64,000 nt of DNA, taken from contig NZ_JAIVKJ010000001.1 in NCBI RefSeq assembly GCF_020524885.1, forward strand, positions 1,302,001 to 1,366,000, written 5' to 3'. The notes below the pieces were generated by a model. The model was not told where the DNA came from. It saw only the letters and a program-made list of their open reading frames with translations, and did no database searches. This DNA comes from Microbulbifer elongatus. GTDB taxonomy: Bacteria; Pseudomonadota; Gammaproteobacteria; Pseudomonadales; Cellvibrionaceae. Positions 23,664-32,608 of the stretch are shown here, piece after piece (the stretch's first letter is position 1; each line of letters begins with the position of its first letter). Made by a program: the position numbers and the translations under genes.

Positions 23664-26267
23664 ATGTTCAATCGAAATCAACTCTCTCTCGCTGTTGCCG
23701 CCTGTGTCGCTGTACAGGGCGCCATGGCACAGGCAGAGCAGACCCGGGAGGTAAAAGCCGCACGCGGTGACGACTTCGCCATTGAAGAAGTGGTTGTAAC
23801 CGCGCGAAAGCGGGAAGAATCTCTGCAAACGGTACCGGTGGCCGTGGATGTACTGACCGGCGCACAGATGCAGGAAAAAGGTATTTCGGCACTGGAAGGG
23901 GTAGCGCGGTATACCGCGGGACTTGATTTTGAAACCGGACTTTTGCCCAACGATACGCGAATCTCTCTGCGAGGGCTGTCCAATTCCCGTGGTCGATCTA
24001 ATGTGGCGCTGTTGGTTGATGGGATCGATGTGTCTTCTGAATCCATGACCACTGGCGGCAGTGGCAATGGGCCCAACCTGGACCTGTTTGACCTTGAACG
24101 TGTGGAAGTGGTGAAGGGTCCGCAAAGCGCGGTTTACGGTCGCTCCGCATTCTCCGGTGCAGTCAACTACATCACCAAACGACCGGGCGATACCCCCGAA
24201 GTCCGTTTCTCGGCGGATGCCACCGAGCACGGCTATGGCAAGGTGCAGGCTAGTGGCAATATGCCCATCGTGCCGGGTGTTTTGGCAGCGTCGTTAAATG
24301 TGGCAAAAACGGAATTCGACGGTTACTACGATAACCCCAATACGGGGGGCAATCTCGGCACCGTGGATTCTGACGGTATTGCCGCAGCGGTGAACTGGAC
24401 ACCTAATGAGAGCTTTTCAACATACTGGCGCGCTGAGTACAGTGAGGCCAGGTATTCACAGCGGCCGATCGTGCAACGTCAGTCGGTGGTGCATACGGGT
24501 TCTTCACCCTTTGACTTTGCGCTGCTCGGCTCTGTAGGCCCTTATGCAGAAATTCGTCCCATTGCCGGTACCGGTACGACAGATGCCGACTGTGCTATGT
24601 CTTCCCCCTATGCCCATCTCGTTGGGGGCTCAGCTGCCTGTGGTACGGTCATTGTGGGTGAGCTCAGTAGTGCCTCAGAAAGTGAAATTGACCTGTCTCC
24701 CAACCCGCTTACCGGTAGTGACTTTGCCGGTACCTCGGTGCGCGGGGCGCACTCTTCGCTGGAGCTGAAATTCGAGACAGACAATTTCGAGTTCCTGTCC
24801 CTTACCGGTATCAACTATAACGATTCTCGCACCCAGTCCGACTTTGACCGCACGAATTTTACGCTCCAGTCTTTGGGCCCTGGATCCGGCATGTTTATTC
24901 CGCCGGGCTTTCCCGGTGAGTACACCCAGTATGGGGTGAACGCGAATAGCGATACCACTTTCGAAACCGCACAGTTCAGTCAGGAATTCCGATTGTCGGG
25001 TAGCGCGGGTAATCTCGACTGGCTGACGAGCGCTCTTTACTGGTCCGAATCAATGGATACGGTGATGAACCAGCAGTGGTGGCTGCGCGAAGGCGTAGAC
25101 AAAACCTTCTGGGATGCTTACCTGGATCAATGGATGGGTGGTTTTGGGCTGGTTAATCACAGCACGTCCCCGGTTCCGCTGCCGATTCCCATGAGCCGCA
25201 ATACCGATCACGTGTCACTGGCTTTCTCCCTGAACTACAACATCTCCGATGATTGGCGTGTGACCGCGGAAGGCCGCTATCTCGAAGAAGATATCGACTA
25301 CCGCAGTGTGCCGTTGAGCACGCAATTCAATGGTCTGATGGGGATCCCGGTACTCGATCCGGTGACCTTTATGCCGACCGACCCCGGAACGCAGAGCTAC
25401 TCCCGCACCGATAGTGCATTTGTACCGCGCGTAAGTGTGGACTGGCAGGCACTGGATAACCTGATGGTTTACGCGTCCTTCTCGGAAGGATTCAAGCCTG
25501 GCGGAATGTCCACGGCCGATGGTGATGGCATTATCACCACCGGGGAGTACAAGCCGGAAGAGCTGTCGGTCTATGAGGCGGGCTTCAAGAGTAATGTGCT
25601 GGACAACCGACTGCAGGTGAATGGTGCGATTTATCTGTATGACTATACCAACCAGCAGATTTCCCATTTTGTGTTCGACCCAAATACCGGCACCCAGAAT
25701 GCGGTAGTGACCAATGCGGGTAAGAGTGAATTGCAGGGTCTCGAGCTGAGTGCCATTTATCGCCCGACGGTTAACTGGACCTTCCTCGCCAGTTACGTAT
25801 TGAGCGACACGGAGGTGGTGGATTACACCATTGCCGACGTGGGAAGACCGGGTACGCTGGACAAACTGTGGACCGGCACCGCCGAAGGCGACTACTCGGG
25901 TTTACAGTTTGTGAATTCCGCCAAGCACGTATCCATGTTGTCCGCGCGCTTTGATGGCGAATTTGCCAACGGTACCGGGTATTTCACTGAATTGCTGGGT
26001 AACTATGAGTCGAAGCGCTATCTCGACCGCGGTAACAATGCCTGGCTGCCGGAATACTGGCTGGTGGACTTCCAGGGAGGCCTGAGTTTCGACAGTCTCG
26101 ACCTGGTGTTCTACGTCAATAATCTGCTTGATGATGGCAAGGTAAAAACCGGACTCAACAATGTGGATTACGGACATCTTCCAGGGGCCGCATTTACGCC
26201 CCAGGGTGTAGAGTTACTGTTGCCGGCGCCGCGTACCACGGGCCTGCGGCTTAGTTACACCTTCTGA
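23664..26267 (+). CDS. TonB-dependent outer-membrane receptor 1
   Basis: An 867-residue receptor with an N-terminal signal peptide (cleavage near MAQA, about residue 22) and a TonB box EEVVVTARK (about 45-53). The plug domain contains LRGLSNS, LLVDGID and ERVEVVKGPQSAVYG. The C-terminal 22-strand barrel ends in the aromatic LRLSYTF. It should import a large substrate across the outer membrane with energy from TonB. The plug and length suit catabolic receptors of marine bacteria rather than classical siderophore receptors. GGAGGGG precedes ATG 23664. The upstream operator suggests control together with the catabolic genes. Confidence 0.92.
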   Translation: MFNRNQLSLAVAACVAVQGAMAQAEQTREVKAARGDDFAIEEVVVTARKREESLQTVPVAVDVLTGAQMQEKGISALEGVARYTAGLDFETGLLPNDTRISLRGLSNSRGRSNVALLVDGIDVSSESMTTGGSGNGPNLDLFDLERVEVVKGPQSAVYGRSAFSGAVNYITKRPGDTPEVRFSADATEHGYGKVQASGNMPIVPGVLAASLNVAKTEFDGYYDNPNTGGNLGTVDSDGIAAAVNWTPNESFSTYWRAEYSEARYSQRPIVQRQSVVHTGSSPFDFALLGSVGPYAEIRPIAGTGTTDADCAMSSPYAHLVGGSAACGTVIVGELSSASESEIDLSPNPLTGSDFAGTSVRGAHSSLELKFETDNFEFLSLTGINYNDSRTQSDFDRTNFTLQSLGPGSGMFIPPGFPGEYTQYGVNANSDTTFETAQFSQEFRLSGSAGNLDWLTSALYWSESMDTVMNQQWWLREGVDKTFWDAYLDQWMGGFGLVNHSTSPVPLPIPMSRNTDHVSLAFSLNYNISDDWRVTAEGRYLEEDIDYRSVPLSTQFNGLMGIPVLDPVTFMPTDPGTQSYSRTDSAFVPRVSVDWQALDNLMVYASFSEGFKPGGMSTADGDGIITTGEYKPEELSVYEAGFKSNVLDNRLQVNGAIYLYDYTNQQISHFVFDPNTGTQNAVVTNAGKSELQGLELSAIYRPTVNWTFLASYVLSDTEVVDYTIADVGRPGTLDKLWTGTAEGDYSGLQFVNSAKHVSMLSARFDGEFANGTGYFTELLGNYESKRYLDRGNNAWLPEYWLVDFQGGLSFDSLDLVFYVNNLLDDGKVKTGLNNVDYGHLPGAAFTPQGVELLLPAPRTTGLRLSYTF

Positions 26268-26279
26268 ACCTGATGAGCG

Positions 26280-26309
26280 CACCCGTGACATTGAGGAGTG
26301 TCACGGGTG
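26280..26309 (+). terminator. hairpin after TonB receptor 1
   Basis: ACCCGTGACA and TGTCACGGGT form a perfect 10-bp stem with an 8-base loop directly after the receptor gene. The following GTGTCTCTC is a poor U-run, so termination may be partial and let the membrane protein gene be read. Confidence 0.55.
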
Positions 26310-26391
26310 TGTCTCTCGAGAATTCCGTAGCTGAGCACAGACTCTATAACCTATGAAAATCAAAAGGCAGTAATAATAAGAGGTAACTGCA

Positions 26392-27360
26392 ATGACCGTC
26401 ACCGCTATCGAATCGCCCCAGCTCGCCAAGTCGCGACTGTACACTGCGCCTTTCCTTGGAGCACTCGCCCTGGGTTGGATCATTCTGGAAAAGATGGTCG
26501 CCCATATTTTCCTCGTTACCCTGATTTACGTCGGTATTCCTTCGGCGATTGCCTATGCTGTGGCCTTTGTGGTTGGCCTGCTCGGGTTGGTTTTGGTCTG
26601 GAAGGGCCTTCAGCAGAATGAGGTGCGCGGCACCTGGATGGGCTTTGTTGGCGGCTCCCTCATTTGGGTCTTCTGGTTTGAAATGTACCTGCACTTTATC
26701 GGTGGGGAAAATAACTTTGCCCTGGCGATGACGGAATCTGGACCCGCATACCTGTCCAAGACCGATCTCGCCGCCTTGTTTGCTGGCGATACATCCATAC
26801 CCCGTCCCTATTTTATGGGCGAGCATGTGTTTCTGCAGAGCAGCACATTGTTCTGTTTCATGCTCATGATCTATATGGGGCTTAACAAGGATATTCGCTG
26901 TCGCCTGATTCTCTGGGTGCGCAAAATTTTCGGATTGCGCCCGGGTAAGCCTACCAAAGGCTACAAGCCGCAATATGCTCGTGTTGCTGCGACCGAGTTA
27001 CTTTTCGTTAACTGGTTTATGTATACGTTAATGCTTGCGGTAAACGATGAGCGAATCTTTGGCCTGCACCATCTGGCCAATTATGTGGCTTTCGCATTGG
27101 TGGCGCTTTGGTCCGCCATCATTATTGCCAAGCAATTCAAACAGAAAGAGGCGGGGCTTGCGATTCGTTACGCCATCGCGGTGGGCGGTGTCTTCTGGTA
27201 CCTGCCTGAGCAGATGGTGCTGTGGGAGATGTTCCGTGAACCCTGGGTTTACTATAACGAGTTCCCGGTAACGGCCTCCGCCATTCTTCTTGCTTATGTT
27301 GGACTGATGGTCTTCTTCTGGAAGACGCCGGTGAACCCGGAAACGGGGAAGTCCGTTTAG
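26392..27360 (+). CDS. unknown polytopic membrane protein next to TonB receptor 1
   Basis: A 322-residue protein with about eight hydrophobic helices. Helix 1 starts near residue 20, and a long loop of about 50 residues (EMYLHFIGGENN to GEHVFLQSS) follows helix 4. Histidines and acidic residues near membrane borders (MYLHFIGGE, FGLHHLANY) could bind metal or heme; this is speculative. No family is recognised. It follows the TonB receptor by 124 bases behind AGAGG and precedes a CaiB/lyase pair, so it may be the inner-membrane partner of the receptor's substrate. Confidence 0.7.
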   Translation: MTVTAIESPQLAKSRLYTAPFLGALALGWIILEKMVAHIFLVTLIYVGIPSAIAYAVAFVVGLLGLVLVWKGLQQNEVRGTWMGFVGGSLIWVFWFEMYLHFIGGENNFALAMTESGPAYLSKTDLAALFAGDTSIPRPYFMGEHVFLQSSTLFCFMLMIYMGLNKDIRCRLILWVRKIFGLRPGKPTKGYKPQYARVAATELLFVNWFMYTLMLAVNDERIFGLHHLANYVAFALVALWSAIIIAKQFKQKEAGLAIRYAIAVGGVFWYLPEQMVLWEMFREPWVYYNEFPVTASAILLAYVGLMVFFWKTPVNPETGKSV

Positions 27361-27495
27361 GCGTAGTTCCGTGCCCCTGGGTTAATTGACAAAGTCGCGT
27401 CTTGCTGATGTGAGCAGCAGCGACGGTAATCCGGGGCAGGCTGTTATTTTGGCACGCTAATTTTTACTCATTGGAATTGTTTTGGGAGTTGTCCT

Positions 27496-28695
27496 ATGAG
27501 CAAGGCACTGAATGGTATTCGCATACTGGATTTGACCCATATGCTTTCCGGACCCTACGGTGCGATGCTGCTCGCCGATATGGGTGCAGACATGATCAAG
27601 GTGGAACCCCTGGCCGGGGAGGGCACGCGCAAACTCCTTGCCAATGACCCGGAAAATTCCATCGATGGCTTTGGTGCCTACTACCTGACGTTGAATCGCA
27701 ACAAGCGCAGTGTTGCACTCAATCTGAAGAGTGAGCGCGGCCGCCAGGTCTTTTATGATCTGGTCAAAAAGGCGGACGTGGTGATCAGTAATTTCGGCCC
27801 CGGTGTGCCGGAGCGACTGGGTATCGATTACGGCACGCTCAGCGCCATCAATTCGCGCATCATTACCTGCTGTGTATCCGGTTTCGGCTCGGATGGCCCC
27901 GGCGCAAAGCGCCCGGCGTTTGATCAGGTGGCACAGGCTTACGGCGGCGGTATGTCGATCACTGGCGAAGACCCCGCGAACCCGGTGCGGGCCGGTATTC
28001 CTATCGGGGACCTGGGTGGCGGTATGTTTGCGGTGATGGGTATTCTCGCTGCGATCGCGGAGCGCGCCAGTAGCGGCCACGGTCAGCACGTGGATATTTC
28101 CATGGTGGACTGCCAGATATCCATGCTGAACTATATGGCCACCATGCATTTTCTCAGTGGCAAGAATCCTTACCCAATCGGCAATGCGCATTTCGTGCAT
28201 GTCCCCTATAACAGCTACGCCACCGCGGACGGGTTCATCATCATCGCGGTAATTACCGATAATTTCTGGCAAAACCTCAAACCGGTAGTGCAGGTTCCGG
28301 AATTCGACGACCCGAAATACGATGGTCAGCCGGGCCGGTTTGCCGACAAGGCGTTCATTGACGGGAGGCTGGCAGAGATTTTTGCCACCGATACCACCGA
28401 AGCCTGGTTGCACCAGCTGGAGGCGCAACGCATACCCTGTGCCCCGATCAATAATCTGGAGCAGGCACTAAACGACCCGCAGGTACTTCATCGCAACATG
28501 GTGGTGGACATTGCGCACCCCAATGGCAAGAAGACAAAGGCTCCGGGTAACCCGATCAAGCTTTCCCGTACCCACGAAGACAGCTTTTCGCCTGCGCCGC
28601 ATATTGGTGAGCATACGGATCAGATCCTGAGTGAGCTGTGTGGCTATACCCAGGCAGATATCGATGCACTGAAAAGTGACGGCGATGCAGCCTGA
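27496..28695 (+). CDS. CaiB/BaiF family (class III) CoA-transferase 2
   Basis: A 399-residue CoA-transferase. Conserved features are LDLTHMLSGPYGAMLLADMG (8-27), NRNKRSVALNLKS (74-86), and the catalytic-Asp region IPIGDLGGGMF. The closest look is to formyl-CoA/succinyl-CoA-type transferases of unknown substrate. ATG 27496 follows GGGAG. It is 38 bases upstream of an HMG-CoA-lyase-like gene, repeating the CaiB/lyase pairing seen at 1791-4087, so activation followed by retro-aldol cleavage of a branched hydroxyacid is a sensible reading. Confidence 0.88.
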   Translation: MSKALNGIRILDLTHMLSGPYGAMLLADMGADMIKVEPLAGEGTRKLLANDPENSIDGFGAYYLTLNRNKRSVALNLKSERGRQVFYDLVKKADVVISNFGPGVPERLGIDYGTLSAINSRIITCCVSGFGSDGPGAKRPAFDQVAQAYGGGMSITGEDPANPVRAGIPIGDLGGGMFAVMGILAAIAERASSGHGQHVDISMVDCQISMLNYMATMHFLSGKNPYPIGNAHFVHVPYNSYATADGFIIIAVITDNFWQNLKPVVQVPEFDDPKYDGQPGRFADKAFIDGRLAEIFATDTTEAWLHQLEAQRIPCAPINNLEQALNDPQVLHRNMVVDIAHPNGKKTKAPGNPIKLSRTHEDSFSPAPHIGEHTDQILSELCGYTQADIDALKSDGDAA

Positions 28696-28733
28696 GACTG
28701 TCGGGCTCTGATGGAGGTTGATGGAGATCAAAC

Positions 28734-29651
28734 ATGCGTGACAAGGTACTGATCAACGATGTTGGTCCGCGGGATGGGCTGCAAAACCAGTCCAGTATTC
28801 TGAGTGTCGAGCAGCGTATACAGGTGATTCGCGGTCTGCTGAATGCCGGGGTGCGTTCGGTAGAGGTGGGGGCATTTGTGTCACCCAAGGCAGTGCCGGC
28901 AATGGCGAATACCGATCAGGTTCTCGCTGGGCTTACATCAGAGTCCGGTATCGATCGACAGGTGCTGGTGCCTAACGCTAAAGGGTATGAACTGGCGCGC
29001 AGGGCTGGCGCGGATACGGTGGTGCTGGTGATTTGTGCCAGCGAAACCATGAACCAGCGCAATGTACGGATGTCGGTTGAGGACTCCATGGCGCAGGCGC
29101 GGGAGATCTGCCGTGCGGCGCGCACCGATGGTATTCGCGTGGTGGGTTGTATCGCCGTGGCCTGGCAATGCCCTTTTGAGGGGGCCACCGATCCCGGCAG
29201 GGTGATGGATCTCGCCGGGCAGCTGTTTGCGCTGGGTGTGGATGATGTCAATGTGGCCGATACCATTGGCGCAGCCAACCCGAAAGTGGTCAATGACCTG
29301 ATGGGTGCGCTGGCTCGCGAATATGGTGCCAGCCGCTTAGCGTGCCACTTTCACGACACACGAGCCTTGGCGCTTGGGAACATCTATGCCGCGCTGGAAG
29401 CGGGCATACGCAAGTTTGACAGTGCCGTAGGTGGTATTGGCGGATGTCCCTTTGCGCCGGGGGCTACCGGTAACGCCGCCAGTGAAGATGTGGTCATGCT
29501 ACTGGAGCAGATGGGGCTCGATACCGGGATCGACCTGGCCGCACTGATGGACGTCGGCAAGTTGGTTGGATCGATGCTGGGTGTTGCGACCGGTGGCCGG
29601 GCTGATACCTGGCGCCGGTTACAGCTTGAGAAGGGGGCGCCGCTCATCTGA
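28734..29651 (+). CDS. HMG-CoA lyase-like (DRE-TIM) acyl-CoA lyase 2
   Basis: A 305-residue TIM-barrel lyase, paralogous to 3134-4087. It has Arg13/Asp14 in GPRDGLQ, the metal pair in CHFHDTRALALGN and the catalytic loop GGIGGCPFAPGATGN. Where canonical HMG-CoA lyase cleaves HMG-CoA to acetyl-CoA and acetoacetate, a substituted analogue is likely here. It pairs with the CaiB gene upstream; ATG 28734 follows GGAG. There is no strong terminator before the DUF2141 gene. Confidence 0.87.
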   Translation: MRDKVLINDVGPRDGLQNQSSILSVEQRIQVIRGLLNAGVRSVEVGAFVSPKAVPAMANTDQVLAGLTSESGIDRQVLVPNAKGYELARRAGADTVVLVICASETMNQRNVRMSVEDSMAQAREICRAARTDGIRVVGCIAVAWQCPFEGATDPGRVMDLAGQLFALGVDDVNVADTIGAANPKVVNDLMGALAREYGASRLACHFHDTRALALGNIYAALEAGIRKFDSAVGGIGGCPFAPGATGNAASEDVVMLLEQMGLDTGIDLAALMDVGKLVGSMLGVATGGRADTWRRLQLEKGAPLI

Positions 29652-29732
29652 ACCAGCTGTTGTGTCGTACCTAATTTCTATACCGGTATTCCACCGGTGC
29701 CCAACAAGAAGTGACAAGAGGAGAGCTGACCG

Positions 29733-30179
29733 ATGATCGATCGATTCCTGCGTGGCTGTGTAGCGGCCGCGTTTGTTGTCTGTGGTACTGGGGTGAATGC
29801 TGGAGAAGACACCGCGAACGTCAAACTTACCGTTGCCAATATTCAGTCACAGGTGGGTAAGCTGTATATCTCGGTATACGACTCCAAAGATACCTTCCTT
29901 GGCGACACCAAGGTGTATGAAAAGGTGGTTGGGCTCGAAAATATCAAAGATGGTCAGATTGAAATCAGTTTGACATTGCCCTACGGCGCGCTGGCGATCA
30001 GCGTGCATCATGATAATAATGCCAACGGGAAGATGGACAGTAATTTTATCGGCATCCCGAAAGAACCCGTGGGCTTGTCCAACGGCCACGTTCCGAGATT
30101 TGGCCCGCCCAAGTTTTCCAAGGCCGTGATCGAAATTTCACAGCCAGAACAGCAGGAGTTGATTGCGCTCATGGATTGA
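29733..30179 (+). CDS. exported DUF2141-family protein
   Basis: A 148-residue protein with a signal peptide (RFLRGCVAAAFVVCGTGVNAG) and a compact beta domain. DUF2141 features are VGKLYISVYDSKDTF (about 45-59), GALAISVHHDNNANGKMD and IPKEPVGLSN. The asparagine/aspartate-rich DNNANGKMD loop resembles a calcium-binding turn. Molecular role unknown; such proteins occur near TonB receptors and pigment genes. AGAGGAGAG precedes ATG 29733. It converges with the ALDH gene at 30224, 44 bases away. Confidence 0.85.
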   Translation: MIDRFLRGCVAAAFVVCGTGVNAGEDTANVKLTVANIQSQVGKLYISVYDSKDTFLGDTKVYEKVVGLENIKDGQIEISLTLPYGALAISVHHDNNANGKMDSNFIGIPKEPVGLSNGHVPRFGPPKFSKAVIEISQPEQQELIALMD

Positions 30180-30223
30180 GCTGCATTAATTTATATCGAG
30201 GATGGTAGTGAGGGCAGGGCGCA

Positions 30224-31696
30224 TCAGCGCCCGCCCAGTGGATCCTGCGGGGATCGCCCGATCACCCGCGCACCCGTAAAGAACTCAATAGACTGCTCGT
30301 GTCCTTCTTCGCCGAGCCCGGACAGCCCCCAGGCGCCCCGCGGCGTGCCTTCGCCGATACTCAACAGGCTGTAGCCATTTATCTTGACGCCACCGGTACG
30401 CATCTTGCGGGCGAAAGCAAAGGCCTTTTCTTCATCCCCACTGTACACGTAACCTGCGAGTCCCAGGTCGGTGCCGTTGGCCAGCGCGAGGGCTTCACTA
30501 TCATCTCGGAACGTGTGTAGCGCCGCGACCGGACCAAAAATTTCCTCGCGCGTGTCTTCCGGGCGACAGCCGTCCACCAGTGTCGGCGCGATAAAATTTC
30601 CTTCCAGTTGCGGCAATGTCGTCGCGGTTAACACCTGGCCACCCTTGCTGCACAAGCGCTCGATATCCGCTTGCACCTGCTCAAAGTGGCCGCGGTGTAC
30701 CAGGGGGCCCATATCGCTGTCTTCATCGAGGGAGTGGCCAAGGCGGATACTGGCCAGTTGACTCAGCACCTTATCCAGCAGGCGATCTTTTACCGATTCA
30801 TGGACGAGCAGGCGGCCCAGGGCGCGACACCACTGCCCATTGAGATTGGTAAGCCCATAGACAATGCCGGTTGCGGCGAGATCCAGGTCGGCATCGGCAA
30901 ATACAACCAGCTGGTTGTTGCCGCCCAGTTCCAGCTGTGTGGGGATGAAGTCTTCCGCGCAGGCGCGGGCGATGGCGCGGCCACCGGCAAGACCGCCAGT
31001 GAAGGAAACCGCTTTGATACGCGGGTCTTCCACCAATTGTGCGCCCACTGTGCGATCACCCAAAGTGAGCTGGAAGACGCCTTTCGGCAGTCCGGCGCGA
31101 TCGGCGGCACGGGCCATCATGATCGCGGAGTGGGGGGTAAATTCCGAAGGTTTCAGGATGCACGGCGCACCGGCGGCGAGCGCGCTGGCTACCTTGTGGG
31201 AGCCGATTGCGGTAGGGCCATTCCAGGGGGCAATGAGCAGTGCCGGGCCCCAGGGTCGGCGCAGGTATTCCACGTCTCCGCAGGGGCCTGGTACTAACTT
31301 GTCCAGATGCCCCTCGCGCAGATAGGCTGCCGCGCCGCGAAATACGAACGGCAGCATCTTGGCCATTTTGCGCGTCGTGCGAATGATGGCCCCCGAGGTT
31401 AGGCTGTCGGCGATACTGATAGTTTCTGCATACTCAGCCCCGCTCAATTCCTCGGCCATGCGCTCCAGCAGCTCGGCGCGCTCCTGTGCGGGAGTGTCTT
31501 CCCAGGCGCCGGTCTGGTATGTGCGGTCCGTAGACGCCAGCGCAGCCTGTACCTGCTCCCGGTCGCAACCACGACGTGTTTGCAGTGCCGCGCCGGTGTT
31601 GGCGTCGTGCAGGCTGTATCCGCGGTCCATGGCGGGTGTCGAGAACTCGCCATCGATGTAATTTGTCAGCTCCGGTAACGGATGTTCACGGCTCAT
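30224..31696 (-). CDS. NAD(P)-dependent aldehyde dehydrogenase 2
   Basis: A 490-residue ALDH with Glu256 in LELGGNN and the catalytic Cys290 in NGQWCRALGR. The spacing and the PWNGPT (157-162) and KPSEFTP motifs are normal. It is only distantly similar to the ALDH at 16156, so the substrate probably differs. It is last in the leftward operon 34798-30224 (MFS, RCCR-like 2, lyase, ALDH), 16 bases after the PEP mutase-type lyase, and could oxidise an aldehyde released by that operon's enzymes. Confidence 0.88.
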   Translation of the reverse strand: MSREHPLPELTNYIDGEFSTPAMDRGYSLHDANTGAALQTRRGCDREQVQAALASTDRTYQTGAWEDTPAQERAELLERMAEELSGAEYAETISIADSLTSGAIIRTTRKMAKMLPFVFRGAAAYLREGHLDKLVPGPCGDVEYLRRPWGPALLIAPWNGPTAIGSHKVASALAAGAPCILKPSEFTPHSAIMMARAADRAGLPKGVFQLTLGDRTVGAQLVEDPRIKAVSFTGGLAGGRAIARACAEDFIPTQLELGGNNQLVVFADADLDLAATGIVYGLTNLNGQWCRALGRLLVHESVKDRLLDKVLSQLASIRLGHSLDEDSDMGPLVHRGHFEQVQADIERLCSKGGQVLTATTLPQLEGNFIAPTLVDGCRPEDTREEIFGPVAALHTFRDDSEALALANGTDLGLAGYVYSGDEEKAFAFARKMRTGGVKINGYSLLSIGEGTPRGAWGLSGLGEEGHEQSIEFFTGARVIGRSPQDPLGGR

Positions 31697-31712
31697 AAAG
31701 GCTTACCGTTTT

Positions 31713-32579
31713 TTATTCGTATTGATATTGCTTGCTTGCCGCGAGTAACTCATCGGCACCGAGCAGCTCGTTCACTGCGGCCAGGTCGATCATCTGACTG
31801 CGCATGTCATTTACGTGGCCAGCGCGCTGCAATTGGGCCAGCATCTTCTGCGCGGCGGGAATAAACAGGTGCAACAGGGAGGCGGGGAAGAGCGCTATGC
31901 GGTAATTCAGGGCTTCTAGTTCCGCCACAGATTGAACGGGGGAGTGGCCACCCTCAACCAAGTTGTGAATGAGCGGCGTGCGCTGACCGAGACGCTCGCC
32001 GACAATCTGCATCTGCGTCAGGTTTGCCGGTGCCTCCACGAAAATGGCATCGGCGCCCGCTTCCAGGTAGCGTTCTGCCCGTTCCAGGGCATCGTCAAAA
32101 CCATTGACCCCGAGCGCATCGGTGCGAGCAAAAATGAGGGTTTCCTCGCTCTGCCGGGCATCCAGCGCCGCATGTATTTTGCCCACCATTTCCTGACAGC
32201 TGATGACCTGCTTGCCGCGCATATGGCCGCAGCGTTTCGGCATTAGCTGATCTTCCATCTGTAGCGCGGAGGCACCCGCACGCTCAAATGTGGTGACGGT
32301 GCGGCGGACGTTGAGCGCATTGCCAAAACCGGTATCCATATCCACGATCAGTGGCAACGGGGTGCGTTCGCGAATGACCGCCACGGTCTCCGCCACTTCG
32401 GCGGCACTTACCAGGCCCATATCCGGGCGTCCGAAGCGGGCAAAAGACAGGCAGGCCCCGGAAAGGAAGGCGGCCTCGAACCCGGCCTGTTCCACCAGCC
32501 GCGCGCTCAGGCCGTCGTAAATACCGGGTACTGAAAGTACCCGGTTGGAGGCCAGCAACTGTTTCAGGGATTCAGGCAT
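31713..32579 (-). CDS. isocitrate lyase/PEP mutase-family C-C lyase
   Basis: A 288-residue TIM-barrel lyase of the methylisocitrate lyase/2,3-dimethylmalate lyase/oxaloacetate decarboxylase group. It has the metal-binding DMDTGFGNALNVRRTV, the catalytic loop KRCGHMRGK with its Cys, and FARTDA. Dimethylmalate lyase splits 2,3-dimethylmalate to propionate and pyruvate. Dimethyl- or methyl-ethyl-maleate would arise from pyrrole-derived maleimides, so this activity would suit the island; it is inferred. ATG 32579 begins the conserved sequence; an 18-residue upstream extension is not family-like. It follows RCCR-like 2 by 29 bases. Confidence 0.86.
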   Translation of the reverse strand: MPESLKQLLASNRVLSVPGIYDGLSARLVEQAGFEAAFLSGACLSFARFGRPDMGLVSAAEVAETVAVIRERTPLPLIVDMDTGFGNALNVRRTVTTFERAGASALQMEDQLMPKRCGHMRGKQVISCQEMVGKIHAALDARQSEETLIFARTDALGVNGFDDALERAERYLEAGADAIFVEAPANLTQMQIVGERLGQRTPLIHNLVEGGHSPVQSVAELEALNYRIALFPASLLHLFIPAAQKMLAQLQRAGHVNDMRSQMIDLAAVNELLGADELLAASKQYQYE

Positions 32580-32608
32580 GCTCGGGTCTCGCGTGCATAA
32601 ATGTCTTG

